Part shown: positions 16,144 through 25,356 of the stretch, piece by piece | Position numbering within the stretch: the first letter of the stretch is position 1 | Layout of the letters: the number at the start of each line of letters is the position of its first letter | Source of the DNA: Comamonas sp. BIGb0152 | GTDB taxonomy: Bacteria > Pseudomonadota > Gammaproteobacteria > Burkholderiales > Burkholderiaceae_C | NCBI RefSeq assembly: GCF_024809975.1 | Contig: NZ_JANUDY010000001.1 | Location: 620,001-684,000 of the forward strand | DNA: 64,000 nt | Direction: 5' to 3' | The notes under the pieces: model-generated | What the model was told of the DNA's origin: nothing | Databases searched by the model: none | The model's input: only the letters and a program-made list of their open reading frames with translations | Position numbers and translations under genes: made by a program

Positions 16144-16953
16144 ATGGCGTTGGAACCTGTGGAACTGTACCGTGATGAGCAGCACGCTTGTCTGATGTTC
16201 ACCGACCTGGTGGAAGAGGATGCGCAGGCCGTGCAGGCCAACCAGTTCTTGATTGTCGACCATGGCACCGGCGCCATCATCGACCCAGGCGGCAACCTCG
16301 CCTTCAATGAGCTGTACATGGGCATGGTGCGCTATTTCTCGCCGCACAAGCTGTCCTACTTGATAGCGTCCCATGCCGACCCGGACATCATCGCCTCGCT
16401 GGACCGCTGGCTCACCTCCACCCGAGCCTCCTTGGTCATCTCGCGCGTATGGGAGCGCTTTGTGCCGCATTTCACCAAGGTCGGCAAAACGGAGAACCGG
16501 GTCATTCCTGTGCATGATGCCGGCGGCATTTTGCCCCTGGGCCAAAGCCATCTGCATATCTTACCCGCCCATTTTCTGCATGCCGAGGGCAACTTCCATT
16601 TCTACGACCCGATCAGCCGCATCCTCTTCACCGGGGACCTGGGCGTATCGATGACCGACGGCTATATCGCCCGCACGCCGGTGACCGACCTGGCCCCGCA
16701 CATGGCGCGCATGGAGGGCTTTCACCGGCGCTATATGGTCTCCAACAAGGTGCTGCGCCTGTGGGTAGCGATGGCGCGGCAGCTGGATATTTCGCTGATC
16801 GTCCCCCAGCACGGCGCCCCCATCATGGGGCCGGCCATTGCCCAGTTCTTTGATTGGCTCGACCACCTGATGTGCGGTATCGATCTGATGGACAACCAAA
16901 ACTACCGGCTGCCCCAGCAGCCAATCTCCCCGGTGCCGCAACGCCCTCAGTGA
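16144..16953 (+). CDS. ODP-like metallo-beta-lactamase-fold diiron protein
   Basis: The 269-residue protein has the MBL fold of the oxygen-binding diiron protein/flavodiiron group without the flavodoxin part. Probable metal ligands are His and Asp in SHADPDI (replacing the classical HxHxDH), His in ILPAHFLH, Asp in LFTGDLG and His in VPQHG. The fourth position of the first motif, usually His, is Ile, which is characteristic of the ODP branch as I know it. There is no signal peptide, so it should be cytoplasmic. Relatives bind or reduce O2 or act in redox sensing; the activity here is not known. It converges with ccsA. Confidence 0.75.
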   Translation: MALEPVELYRDEQHACLMFTDLVEEDAQAVQANQFLIVDHGTGAIIDPGGNLAFNELYMGMVRYFSPHKLSYLIASHADPDIIASLDRWLTSTRASLVISRVWERFVPHFTKVGKTENRVIPVHDAGGILPLGQSHLHILPAHFLHAEGNFHFYDPISRILFTGDLGVSMTDGYIARTPVTDLAPHMARMEGFHRRYMVSNKVLRLWVAMARQLDISLIVPQHGAPIMGPAIAQFFDWLDHLMCGIDLMDNQNYRLPQQPISPVPQRPQ

Positions 16954-16972
16954 CGCAGACCCCGGGCGCCAT

Positions 16973-18346
16973 TTACAAGGTGCCGTAGCTGTGCAAGCCT
17001 GACAGGAACATATTCACCCCGAGGAAGGCGAAGGTCGTCACCACCAGACCCACCAGCGCCCACCAGGCAGAGACCGTGCCGCGCAGGCCCTTGACCAGGC
17101 GCATATGCAACCAGGCGGCATAGTTCAGCCACACGATCAGCGCCCAGGTCTCCTTGGGGTCCCAGCTCCAGTAGCCGCCCCAGGCCTCGGCCGCCCACAG
17201 CGCGCCCAGCACGGTGGCAATGGTGAAAAAGGCAAAGCCCACCGCAATGGCCTTGTACATCAGGTCGTCCATGATCTGCAGACGCGGCGTGCCCCGGTTG
17301 ATCCAGCTGCGCAGCACGATCATCAGCCCAAAGAACAGCTCCAGCGGCAAGGCCATGCGCAAGGTCTTGTCCAGTGAGGGGTAGAGGCTCTCATCGCCCC
17401 AGATGCGAAAAGCCACCAAAGGCAGCACCAGCACCAGCATGGGCAGGAGCACCAGGCCGATCCATAGTGCGCGCTGCGTGGCGGCCTTGAGCAGGTAGGC
17501 CAGCGCCACCATCGCAGCCAGCGCAAAGGTGCCGTAGCCGACAAAATTGGCCGGCACATGCAGTTTCATCCACCAGCTTTGCAGCGCGGGCACCAGCGGC
17601 TGGATCTCATGGGCCTGGCGCGCCACGGTGTACCACAGCAAAAAGCCGACCGAGGCACTGACCACCAGCATCACAAAGCCGCCCAGCGCGCGGGTCTGGT
17701 AGTGCGCTTCAAAGTACAGGTAAAACAGCGCCGTCATCCAGGCAAACAGCACAAACACTTCATAGAGGTTGCTGACGGGGATATGGCCAATGTCCGGGCC
17801 CATCAGATAGCTCTCGTACCAGCGCGCCATCGTGCCCACCAGAGCCATCACAATGGCCAGCCAGGTCAGGCGGCTGCCCACCACCGACAACGCAGAGCCT
17901 TCGCCCTTGGAGAGCAGGCCGATCCAGTAAAACACCGTGCTCATGAAGAACAGCAGGCTCATCCACAAAATGGCCGACTGGCTGGAGAGAAAGTACTTGA
18001 GGCCAAACACTGTCTCAGAGCGCGCAATCTGGCCCGCGCCATCCACCCGGTACAGCCCAATGGCCACCAGCGAGAGCGCCGCCACCACCACCATCAATAG
18101 CTGCAGCGGCCGCCAAAACCAGCCCAGCCAGATGAAAAATGGCACCGAGGCGATCAGGATGCCTTTTTCATAGCCATCCATGTGGTGGCCATACAGAAAC
18201 AGCGCAACACCGCCGCCAATGGCCAGCGCGATCGCAAACAGCCAATCCAGCACCGAACGGCTGCTGAAATAACCCGGATTGAGTTCCACCGTCTGGACCA
18301 CGGTGCCCGCTGGGCCCGGCTGCAGGTTGGTTGACGCAGTATTCAT
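16973..18346 (-). CDS. ccsA: Cytochrome c biogenesis protein CcsA/CcsB (haem handling, system II)
   Basis: The 457-residue polytopic membrane protein has the tryptophan-rich haem-binding WWD segment AEAWGGYWSWDPKETWALI near residue 395 and conserved histidines in KLHVPANFVGYG and AWLHMR. With ResB it forms the system II synthase that exports haem and ligates it to CXXCH motifs in the periplasm. In betaproteobacterial genomes this gene is usually named ccsB. Its ATG overlaps the resB stop by 4 bp. The N-terminal part carries extra transmembrane helices compared with minimal CcsA proteins. Confidence 0.94.
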   Translation of the reverse strand: MNTASTNLQPGPAGTVVQTVELNPGYFSSRSVLDWLFAIALAIGGGVALFLYGHHMDGYEKGILIASVPFFIWLGWFWRPLQLLMVVVAALSLVAIGLYRVDGAGQIARSETVFGLKYFLSSQSAILWMSLLFFMSTVFYWIGLLSKGEGSALSVVGSRLTWLAIVMALVGTMARWYESYLMGPDIGHIPVSNLYEVFVLFAWMTALFYLYFEAHYQTRALGGFVMLVVSASVGFLLWYTVARQAHEIQPLVPALQSWWMKLHVPANFVGYGTFALAAMVALAYLLKAATQRALWIGLVLLPMLVLVLPLVAFRIWGDESLYPSLDKTLRMALPLELFFGLMIVLRSWINRGTPRLQIMDDLMYKAIAVGFAFFTIATVLGALWAAEAWGGYWSWDPKETWALIVWLNYAAWLHMRLVKGLRGTVSAWWALVGLVVTTFAFLGVNMFLSGLHSYGTL

Positions 18347-20478
18347 CGTTGTTCTCCGCTAGGGCTCGCGCCCAGAAGCTTTTGGCTCAGGTCGTCAAAA
18401 TCGCGGTCCACATCCAGGGTGCGGCGGTTGGTGGACAAGGCCATGCGTGCATCGGCACTGCCATCGGCGCGTGGCGCCAGCCAAACCCACAGGCGCCGGT
18501 CGCGCACATAGAGCATGGCAAACACCCCCAAGATCAAAAACAGACAGCCCAAGTAGACGACCAGCTTGCCCGGGGCCTTGGCCACCTGGAACACGCTGGC
18601 CTGCACCTGGTCAAACTGGGTCAGCTCAAACACCAGGGGCTCCGGGTACAGCAGTGCATCGCTGAGCGACAGCACCGACTGGGTCATGAAGCGCTGCGTC
18701 TGCTCGTTGGGCTCCAGCGGCGCCAGGCCGTCATCGGCCCGCGCCACCTGCATCAGCTCAAACAGCACCCCGTTCAGGATGCGCACCAGCACCTCGCCTG
18801 CCTTGGCCCTTTCAGCCTCCGGCACATTTTGCTCCATGAAGGCTGAAATCGCCTGCAAGCCGGTGACCTTGTCTGCACCCGGCTGCCCGTCACCGGCAAA
18901 AATCACCAAGGCCTTGAGGGCTGAGGCATAGAGCTGTTCGCGCAGCGCCGGGCGGCCCGCCTCGACGGCACCTTCCACATACTGCTGCACCGCCCGCTCG
19001 CGCATCGCAGGTGTCTGCAGCGCGGCCTTCAAGCGCAAAAAGCCCCGGTAGCTCGACTGCTCATCGGCGGGAATACGCAGGTAGCGGAACTGGTCGGCCA
19101 AGGTCTCGCGCACGCCCCAGAGGTAGACCGGCTGGCCATCGCCCATGTCCACGGGCAGCATGTAGTTGTTGAACTCGCGCGCCTGGCCAGAGGCATCGCG
19201 CAGCTTGTAGCTCACGCTGGGGCCCACATTGCGCAGGTCGCGGGGCGTGATCACCTTGTTGCCAGCGCCCAGGTGGTTTTCCAGGCTGGATCTCAGATCC
19301 ACCTTGCGCACATCGGTAGCGCCTTGCGCCGCATCACCCGGGTTGCCACCCATGTTTTCCACATTGATGGTGCGCAGGCCGGTGAACTCCATCTCCAGCG
19401 GCGGCTGGCCCTCGCCCAGCTTGATTTGCGTGGAAGCACCTACTTCGCCCTGCACCTCAAAGCTCTTCATGCCGACCACCAGGGGCACGGCACGCAGCTG
19501 CAGGCGCGAGCCGCCATCCTCAAAGCTCGATTGGTAGATCTCGATGCCCTGGTAGCTGGCGGGATGGTTGACCTCGATGCGCTTTTCCACGGAGGCCCCG
19601 GTCTTCTTGTCATGCAACACCACCTCGCTGGCAAACAGCCTGGGCATCCCCGTGGAGTAGTACTCGACAATGAATTTCTTCAACTCCACCGAGAACGGCA
19701 GGTCCTGCAGCAAGATGCCGTCCGATTGGTTGAGGATGGCCGTGCCCGATTGCGCGCCTTCGGTCACGATCAGGTTGCCGCGAAACGTCGGGTTGCTGGC
19801 CGGCAAGCGATGCTGCTCGGGCACATCCGCCAACATGCCGCCTCCGCTGAAGGTGGTTTTTCCGCCCAGCAGCATTTGTGCGCGCACGATCAAGTCACCA
19901 TCGAGCAGGCCCCCCAGGCAGATCAGCACAATGGCGCTGTGCGCCGCCAGGTAGCCAATCTTGTGGGCCGCGCCGGCCTTGGCCGCCACCATCCAGCCAT
20001 CGCTGCGCTCTTGCAAGCGCACCTTCCAGCCACTGCCGGCCAGTTGTGCCCCTAGCCGCTGGGCTGCTTGCGCCGGGGTTTCTGCCAGGTGGGCGCTGGC
20101 CTGGTGGTGGAAGGCCTGCAGGCTCTGCACGCGCAGGTTTTCCTTGTACTGGCGCAAATCCGCCAGGTACTTGGGTGCATGTTTGGCAATGCACAGGCTG
20201 GTGCTGGTCACCAAAAACGCCAGAATCAGCAAGAACCACCAGGCGCTGTAGACCGCATTGAGCTTGAGGGACAGGAACAGCTGGGCCCAGAAAGGGCCGA
20301 ACTGGTTGACATAGTTGACGGCCGGCTCATGCTGGCGCAATACCGTGCCAATGACCGATGCAATGCAGATGATGGACAGCAGCGCAATGGCAAAGCGCAT
20401 CGACGACAGCATCTCGTAAACGGCCCGGGTGGCCAGTTGGGGCTGTAGCTGCGTTTGCGGGGGGGAGGATTCAGACAT
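18343..20478 (-). CDS. resB: ResB-like cytochrome c biogenesis protein
   Basis: The 711-residue protein has three N-terminal transmembrane helices (the first follows the conserved EMLSSMRFAIALLSIICIASVIGT pattern, residues about 24-46), a helix near 165-185, a large periplasmic domain, and a last transmembrane helix (about 640-660, KLVVYLGCLFLILGVFAML). The block HEPAVNYVNQFGPFWAQLF is typical of ResB. It pairs with the downstream ccsA product to attach haem to apocytochromes. A cytochrome c4 gene, a likely client, lies just upstream on the same strand. Confidence 0.94.
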   Translation of the reverse strand: MSESSPPQTQLQPQLATRAVYEMLSSMRFAIALLSIICIASVIGTVLRQHEPAVNYVNQFGPFWAQLFLSLKLNAVYSAWWFLLILAFLVTSTSLCIAKHAPKYLADLRQYKENLRVQSLQAFHHQASAHLAETPAQAAQRLGAQLAGSGWKVRLQERSDGWMVAAKAGAAHKIGYLAAHSAIVLICLGGLLDGDLIVRAQMLLGGKTTFSGGGMLADVPEQHRLPASNPTFRGNLIVTEGAQSGTAILNQSDGILLQDLPFSVELKKFIVEYYSTGMPRLFASEVVLHDKKTGASVEKRIEVNHPASYQGIEIYQSSFEDGGSRLQLRAVPLVVGMKSFEVQGEVGASTQIKLGEGQPPLEMEFTGLRTINVENMGGNPGDAAQGATDVRKVDLRSSLENHLGAGNKVITPRDLRNVGPSVSYKLRDASGQAREFNNYMLPVDMGDGQPVYLWGVRETLADQFRYLRIPADEQSSYRGFLRLKAALQTPAMRERAVQQYVEGAVEAGRPALREQLYASALKALVIFAGDGQPGADKVTGLQAISAFMEQNVPEAERAKAGEVLVRILNGVLFELMQVARADDGLAPLEPNEQTQRFMTQSVLSLSDALLYPEPLVFELTQFDQVQASVFQVAKAPGKLVVYLGCLFLILGVFAMLYVRDRRLWVWLAPRADGSADARMALSTNRRTLDVDRDFDDLSQKLLGASPSGEQR

Positions 20479-20734
20479 GGTACGACGCTATCGGTGAAAA
20501 GCAGGGGCAAGACCGCTGCTGCGCTGCCCGTCCGCATCCCATGGAGTCAGTACCGGGACACAAGTTCGCAGGACGCCTAAGTTTAGTCTGCAGGACCAGG
20601 GATAGCCCCAGACTCAGGCCAATGCCCCGCAACCCGCTCAATGACATGGCTTGGGCGGACGGCACGCAGACCGCCAGGAAAGGCCAAGAGGTGAGGAAAG
20701 GCCAGGAAAAAGGCCCCACAACAAGAGCCTTGGC

Positions 20735-21367
20735 TTAGCGCAGCCCCGCAATATAGTCCGACACTGCCTTGATCTCTTTGTCGTTCATCTTCGCGGTCAC
20801 GCCCGTCATCTGCAAGCTGTTGCCGCGTTTGCCATCGCGGAAATCATGCAAGGTCTTGCTGACGTAGTCGGCGTTCTGGCCGGCCAAGCGCGGGTATTGG
20901 GCGGGAATGCCGGCACCATTGGGGCTGTGGCAGCCCGCGCAGGCAGCGATCTGGCGATCTGGCAGACCCCCCCGGTAGATGCGCTCACCCAGTGCCACGG
21001 TGTCCTTGTCCTTGGCAAAACCCAGCTTGCCCGGTTTGCTGGCCAACCAGGCCGAGATATTAAGCATGTCGGCATCCGACAGCCCCGCCACCATACCCTG
21101 CATCACCGGGTCCTTGCGCTTGCCGGACTTGAACTCCTGCAGCTGCTTGAGCAAATACTCGGGGTGCTGCTGAGACAATTTGGGGTTGATGGCGATCGAG
21201 GCATTGCCGTCTGCGTTGTGGCAGGCCACGCATACAGCGGTGTAGCTGGCCTCGCCCTTGACCAGGTCCGGCTTGGCCGACCGGGCAGGCGCATCGGTCG
21301 CCGAATACACAGAAAAAGAAGAAAAAGCCAGTACAGCCGTTGTCAGCAAAGGGGCGATCAACTTCAT
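20735..21367 (-). CDS. Dihaem cytochrome c4
   Basis: The 210-residue protein has a Sec signal peptide (cleavage near VYSA, residue 23) and two class I cytochrome c domains, each with a haem motif: CVACH (46-50) and CAGCH (near 143). Methionine ligands lie in PVMQGM and SLQMTGVTAKM. Cytochrome c4 is a periplasmic electron carrier to terminal oxidases. It sits directly upstream of resB-ccsA, which would mature it, and diverges from engB, a conserved betaproteobacterial arrangement. Confidence 0.94.
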   Translation of the reverse strand: MKLIAPLLTTAVLAFSSFSVYSATDAPARSAKPDLVKGEASYTAVCVACHNADGNASIAINPKLSQQHPEYLLKQLQEFKSGKRKDPVMQGMVAGLSDADMLNISAWLASKPGKLGFAKDKDTVALGERIYRGGLPDRQIAACAGCHSPNGAGIPAQYPRLAGQNADYVSKTLHDFRDGKRGNSLQMTGVTAKMNDKEIKAVSDYIAGLR

Positions 21368-21444
21368 ATCGTGGGTCTTTGTCTGGTTTATAGGTATAAG
21401 GCCAAACCGGCCGGATTCTACAATGATGCCTTAGATAGATTCAA

Positions 21445-22185
21445 ATGCACATGACGACAACACCTAGTACCCCCCAAGCCGTTGCAGACACGCCAAGCCC
21501 TGGTATCGATGGCAAGGCGGCTATGGGCTGGATGCACACCGCCCGCTTTCTGACCACCGCTGCACAGCTGCACCAATTGCCCGTCGTCGATGTGCCTGAG
21601 TTTGCCTTTGTCGGCCGCTCCAATGCGGGCAAGTCCACCTCGATCAATACCCTCACCCAGCAGAACCAGCTGGCCTTTGCCTCCAAAAGGCCCGGCCGCA
21701 CCCAGCACATCAACCTGTTCTCATTGGGCAAAAAGGGCGTGACCGATGCCGTACTGGCCGATTTGCCTGGCTACGGCTATGCCGCCGTGTCGCGCGAGGA
21801 CAAGAAGCGCTGGCAGCAGGTGATGGTGAACTACCTGGTCAGCCGCCAAAGCCTGACCGGCATTGTGCTGCTCTGCGACCCGCGCCTGGGCCTGACCGAG
21901 TTGGATGAGGCCTTGCTCGACATCATCCGCCCCCGGGTGGAGCAAGGTCTGAAGTTCTTGATTCTGCTCACCAAGGCCGACAAGCTGACCCGCGTCGAGC
22001 AGGCCAAGATCCTGTCCATCACCAAGCTCAACGCCGGCGGCGGCGAGGTGATGCTGTTCAGCGCGTTAAAGAAGCAGAACGTGGACCAGGTGGCCCAGCT
22101 GCTGTGGCAGTGGTCGCACCCTGAAGGCCTGACCAGCCCCGAGGCTGCGCCTGCAGCGCCGGAAGCCGCTTCGGACGAACAATAA
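21445..22185 (+). CDS. engB: Ribosome biogenesis GTP-binding protein EngB (YihA/YsxC)
   Basis: The 246-residue GTPase has G1 GRSNAGKST (57-65), G3 DLPGYG and G4 TKADK. EngB family members act in large ribosomal subunit assembly. An ATG six bases downstream (MTTTPST) is an alternative start; neither has a clear ribosome binding site. The C-terminal 20 residues are Ala/Glu/Pro-rich and not conserved. It diverges from the cytochrome c4 gene with 77 bp between start codons. Confidence 0.95.
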   Translation: MHMTTTPSTPQAVADTPSPGIDGKAAMGWMHTARFLTTAAQLHQLPVVDVPEFAFVGRSNAGKSTSINTLTQQNQLAFASKRPGRTQHINLFSLGKKGVTDAVLADLPGYGYAAVSREDKKRWQQVMVNYLVSRQSLTGIVLLCDPRLGLTELDEALLDIIRPRVEQGLKFLILLTKADKLTRVEQAKILSITKLNAGGGEVMLFSALKKQNVDQVAQLLWQWSHPEGLTSPEAAPAAPEAASDEQ

Positions 22186-22215
22186 ACCGCTCGGGCGCCC
22201 GCCGAGGCGCGCGAC

Positions 22216-22241
22216 AACAAAGGCCCGAAAGGGCCTTTGTT
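22216..22241. terminator. Bidirectional intrinsic terminator after engB
   Basis: Perfect 11-bp stem (aacaaaggccc / gggcctttgtt) with a GAAA tetraloop, located between converging engB and the second acyltransferase gene, whose stop codon is 3 bp away. Confidence 0.85.
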
Positions 22242-22243
22242 CT

Positions 22244-23113
22244 TTATGGGTACAGCGAGGGCTGGCCTTCGGGCCGGGTCTTGAAGCGCTTGTGCACCCA
22301 GTAGTACTGCGGCACCATGGTGCGGATCTGGGCTTCGAGTTCGCGGTTCTGGCGTGTGGTGTCCGCCACCACATCGTCGGTGGGAAAATCCTGCCAAGCC
22401 GGCGAGATAGTCACCTCGTAGCCCTCGGGCGTCAGCCGCGTGTACATGCCAATCACCTTGGCCTTGCCCAACCGGGCAAAGCGCGACAGCGAGGGGATGG
22501 TGGCAGCGACCTGGCCAAAATAGGGCACAAACAGCGAGTCGTTCGGGCCAAAGTCCATATCGGGCAGCAGGTACAGCAAACCCTTGTCCTTGCGCAGGCT
22601 GGCAATGATGGGCTTGATGCCGTCATCGCGGTTGAGCATGCGCACATCGCCAAAGCGCTGCCGGCCCTTGCGAATCCAGGCATCGATATCGGCGTTCGGC
22701 TGGGTCGAGAAGATCGAGGTGAAAGGCCGGTTGCAGTGGATGGTCAGGGCCGTTCCGCCCGCATCCATGCTGTAGAAATGCGGTGCAAAGATGATGGTCG
22801 GGGTATCGCCTTCGAGCTCCTGTAGCGCGCCCGTCATGCGCGTGCGCTTTTCCAGTGTTTTTTGCGGTGCAAACCACAGCCAACTGCGGTCCAGCCAAGT
22901 TTGGCAGAAGACCACAAAGCTCTGCTTGGCCCAGGTCAGGCGCTGCGCGTCGCTCGCTTCGGGAAAGCACAGCGCCAAGTTGCGCAAGGCAATGCGGCGG
23001 CGCGATGGCACCAGGTAGAACAAGGCCCGGCCCATCAACCAGCCCAGGCCGCGCAATACCGACAAGGGCAGGTGTGACATCAGCCACATCCACCCGATAA
23101 ACAACTTACCCAT
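22244..23113 (-). CDS. LpxL/HtrB-type lysophospholipid acyltransferase (second of pair)
   Basis: The 289-residue protein starts at MGKLFIGWMWLMSH, whose ATG overlaps the end of the upstream acyltransferase gene by 8 bp; a longer frame reading into that gene is rejected. An N-terminal hydrophobic anchor (about 5-35) comes before the catalytic H-x4-D motif in FAPHFYSMD, then the RxxxR-like GRQRFGDVRML and the LLPDMDFGPNDSLFVPYFG block typical of lipid A late acyltransferases. These inner-membrane enzymes add secondary acyl chains to lipid A from acyl-ACP. Which chain it adds cannot be read from sequence. Confidence 0.88.
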   Translation of the reverse strand: MGKLFIGWMWLMSHLPLSVLRGLGWLMGRALFYLVPSRRRIALRNLALCFPEASDAQRLTWAKQSFVVFCQTWLDRSWLWFAPQKTLEKRTRMTGALQELEGDTPTIIFAPHFYSMDAGGTALTIHCNRPFTSIFSTQPNADIDAWIRKGRQRFGDVRMLNRDDGIKPIIASLRKDKGLLYLLPDMDFGPNDSLFVPYFGQVAATIPSLSRFARLGKAKVIGMYTRLTPEGYEVTISPAWQDFPTDDVVADTTRQNRELEAQIRTMVPQYYWVHKRFKTRPEGQPSLYP

Positions 23114-23966
23114 GCTTTTGACCTTCCGAGGGAGCGGCAGCGAGGCTGCGCGGCTGCTTGTAGCGCGCATAACCCCACAGATACTGCTCAGGGCTCTCGC
23201 GGATCAGCTGCTCCATTTCCTGGTTGATCTGCAATACGGCAGCCTCGGGCTCCTGGGCCAGCGGCGCTTGCAGGCCGCGCACATACAGATCAAAGCCCCG
23301 GCCCAGCGGCCGACGCACACAGCGCGCCAATATAACAGCCGCGCCTGTCTGCTGGGCCAACTTGGCGGCCAAGGTCATCGAGTAGGCCGGTTTGCCAAAA
23401 AACGGCACCCACATGCCCTGGCCATCAGGCGGCACCTGGTCAGGCAACAGGCCCACGCTATGGCCTTGGCGCAAGGCCTTGATCATTTGGCGCACGCCTG
23501 CCATCGTCGTGGGCGCAGAAGCCAGGCCGGGCCGCGTACGCGCCGTCTCCATCAGCTTGGCCAGCCAGGCCTGGCGCGCCGGGCGGTAGAGCACGGTGAT
23601 GGGGCCATGCACAACGCCCCAGCGCCGCGCCATGTACTGCGCCGACAGCTCAAAGCAGCCCATGTGCGGCGTCAGGAACACAATCCCTTTGCCAGCGGCC
23701 AAGGCCTGCTCGATGGCCTCGGCCCCATGGATATCGCAAGGCAGCGGCGCGCCAAACCACAGCCGTGGCACCTCGGCCACCATGCGGCCGGTATGGGCCA
23801 CCGCTTTGCGGATATCGGCAAAAGCATAGCCCGCCTGCCGGGCATTGGCCAGAAAACGCCGTCGGTAGGTCGGCGACGCGGCAAAGGTCAGCCAGCCCAG
23901 GCCAGCGCCCAGACCATGCAATAGCCACAACGGCAGCGCAGCAAAGAGTCGAAACAAGAAAGGCAT
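23106..23966 (-). CDS. LpxL/HtrB-type lysophospholipid acyltransferase (first of pair)
   Basis: The 286-residue protein has an N-terminal membrane anchor (about 3-30), the H-x4-E motif in TPHMGCFE and the LLPDQVPPDGQGMWVPFFG block of the lysophospholipid acyltransferase superfamily. It is the tandem paralogue of the next gene; the two overlap and are surely co-expressed, suggesting one enzyme for each secondary lipid A acyl chain. It diverges from metK, whose leader starts directly upstream. Confidence 0.88.
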   Translation of the reverse strand: MPFLFRLFAALPLWLLHGLGAGLGWLTFAASPTYRRRFLANARQAGYAFADIRKAVAHTGRMVAEVPRLWFGAPLPCDIHGAEAIEQALAAGKGIVFLTPHMGCFELSAQYMARRWGVVHGPITVLYRPARQAWLAKLMETARTRPGLASAPTTMAGVRQMIKALRQGHSVGLLPDQVPPDGQGMWVPFFGKPAYSMTLAAKLAQQTGAAVILARCVRRPLGRGFDLYVRGLQAPLAQEPEAAVLQINQEMEQLIRESPEQYLWGYARYKQPRSLAAAPSEGQKHG

Positions 23967-23996
23967 TAGAATATGTCGGTCGCTGAGTTAAAGAGC

Positions 23997-24089
23997 AACT
24001 TGCAGGGCGACGTTAAAAACAAACTGCTAAAGCGTTCGCCAGGCTCCTTCAAGGCTCGGGCAACGCCATTGCCCAAGTTAACGAAGGAG
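23997..24089 (+). promoter_or_regulatory. Structured metK leader with ribosome-binding-site sequestration
   Basis: The roughly 130-nt leader has several complementary segments: GGCGACG (24006-24012) with CG-T-TCGCC (24033-24040); CTCCTTC (24044-24050) with the Shine-Dalgarno GAAGGAG (24083-24089), 7 perfect pairs; a nested hairpin GGGCAA/TTGCCC (24058-24063 / 24069-24074); and a competing pairing AACTTG (23997-24002) with CAAGTT (24074-24079). A -10-like TAGAAT is at 23967-23972. Translational control is an inference; I do not recognise a known SAM riboswitch class. Confidence 0.45.
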
Positions 24090-24098
24090 TTTTTGTTT

Positions 24099-25286
24099 AT
24101 GGCAAACAGCGATTTTCTGTTCACCTCGGAATCAGTGTCCGAAGGCCATCCCGATAAGGTAGCCGACCAGATCTCTGATGCGATTTTGGACGCTATTTTC
24201 ACCCAAGATCCGCACAGCCGCGTGGCAGCCGAGACACTGACCAACACCGGCTTGGTGGTATTGGCCGGTGAAATCACCACCGGCGCCAATGTGGACTACA
24301 TCCAGGTGGCACGCGACACCATCAAGCGCATCGGCTACGACAACACCGACTACGGCATCGACTATAAGGGCTGTGCCGTGCTGGTGGCCTATGACAAGCA
24401 AAGCCAGGACATCGCCCAGGGCGTGGACAAGGCCAGCGATGACGAGCTCAACACCGGCGCCGGTGACCAGGGTCTGATGTTTGGCTATGCCTGCGACGAA
24501 ACCCCGGAGCTGATGCCCGCGCCCATCTACTACGCCCACCGTCTGATGGAGCGCCAGGCCCAACTGCGCAAGGATGGCCGTCTGCCTTTCCTGCGTCCGG
24601 ATGCCAAGAGCCAGGTCACTTTGCGCTATGTGGACGGCAAGCCCCACAGCATCGACACCGTGGTGCTGTCGACCCAGCACAGCCCCGACCAGTCGGAGAC
24701 TGCCACCAAGATGAAGGCCAGCTTCACCGAAGCCATCATCGAAGAGATCATCAAGCCGGTGCTGCCTTCGGAGTGGCTGCAGGACACCAAGTACCTGATC
24801 AACCCCACCGGCCGTTTTGTCGTCGGTGGACCCCAAGGCGACTGCGGCCTGACCGGCCGCAAGATCATTGTGGACACCTACGGCGGTGCCTGCCCACACG
24901 GCGGCGGCGCCTTCTCCGGCAAGGATCCAACCAAGGTGGACCGCTCCGCTGCCTACGCCGCCCGCTACGTCGCCAAGAACGTGGTCGCTGCCGGTCTGGC
25001 GCGCCAGTGCCAAGTGCAGGTCGCCTACGCCATCGGCGTGGCCCGCCCGATGAACATCACCGTCTACACCGAAGGCACCGGCGTGATCCCCGATGCCGAG
25101 ATCGCCAAGCTGGTAGCCGCGCACTTTGACCTGCGCCCCAAGGGCATCATCCAGATGCTGGACCTGCTGCGCCCGATCTACAGCAAGACGGCAGCTTATG
25201 GCCACTTTGGCCGCGAGGAACCTGAGTTCACGTGGGAGCGCACCGATAAGGCAGCACTGCTTCGTGCTGCTGCGGGTCTGAAGTAA
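24099..25286 (+). CDS. metK: S-adenosylmethionine synthetase
   Basis: MetK makes SAM from methionine and ATP. The 395-residue protein starts [24 protein letters not shown]..., the family N-terminus, with a strong Shine-Dalgarno (gaaggag) 9 nt upstream; the frame is open 126 bp further upstream but that part does not resemble MetK. Key blocks are SEGHPDK (ATP/metal), [12 protein letters not shown], the P-loop-like [19 protein letters not shown] and [11 protein letters not shown]. Terminator at about 25304-25337. The leader can pair with the ribosome binding site (see separate entry). Confidence 0.97.
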   Translation: MANSDFLFTSESVSEGHPDKVADQISDAILDAIFTQDPHSRVAAETLTNTGLVVLAGEITTGANVDYIQVARDTIKRIGYDNTDYGIDYKGCAVLVAYDKQSQDIAQGVDKASDDELNTGAGDQGLMFGYACDETPELMPAPIYYAHRLMERQAQLRKDGRLPFLRPDAKSQVTLRYVDGKPHSIDTVVLSTQHSPDQSETATKMKASFTEAIIEEIIKPVLPSEWLQDTKYLINPTGRFVVGGPQGDCGLTGRKIIVDTYGGACPHGGGAFSGKDPTKVDRSAAYAARYVAKNVVAAGLARQCQVQVAYAIGVARPMNITVYTEGTGVIPDAEIAKLVAAHFDLRPKGIIQMLDLLRPIYSKTAAYGHFGREEPEFTWERTDKAALLRAAAGLK

Positions 25287-25303
25287 TTCAGCTTAGCCCT
25301 TGC

Positions 25304-25337
25304 AAAATCCGCCTGGCGCAATCCCGGCGGATTTTTT
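25304..25337. terminator. Bidirectional terminator between metK and nrtR
   Basis: Perfect 10-bp stem (aaaatccgcc / ggcggatttt) with a 12-nt loop, followed on the plus strand by a T6 run and preceded by an A4 run. Serves converging metK and nrtR. Confidence 0.88.
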
Positions 25338-25356
25338 CGTTGAGCGACCGAAAGCC

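Noticed and set aside
24033-24067. SAH-riboswitch look-alike (CCAGGCTC ... AGGCTCGGGCAACG) upstream of metK
   Set aside because: Only the 3' half resembles the SAH riboswitch; the required GAGGAGCGCTGC-type 5' partner is absent. The leader is reported instead as an unclassified structure.
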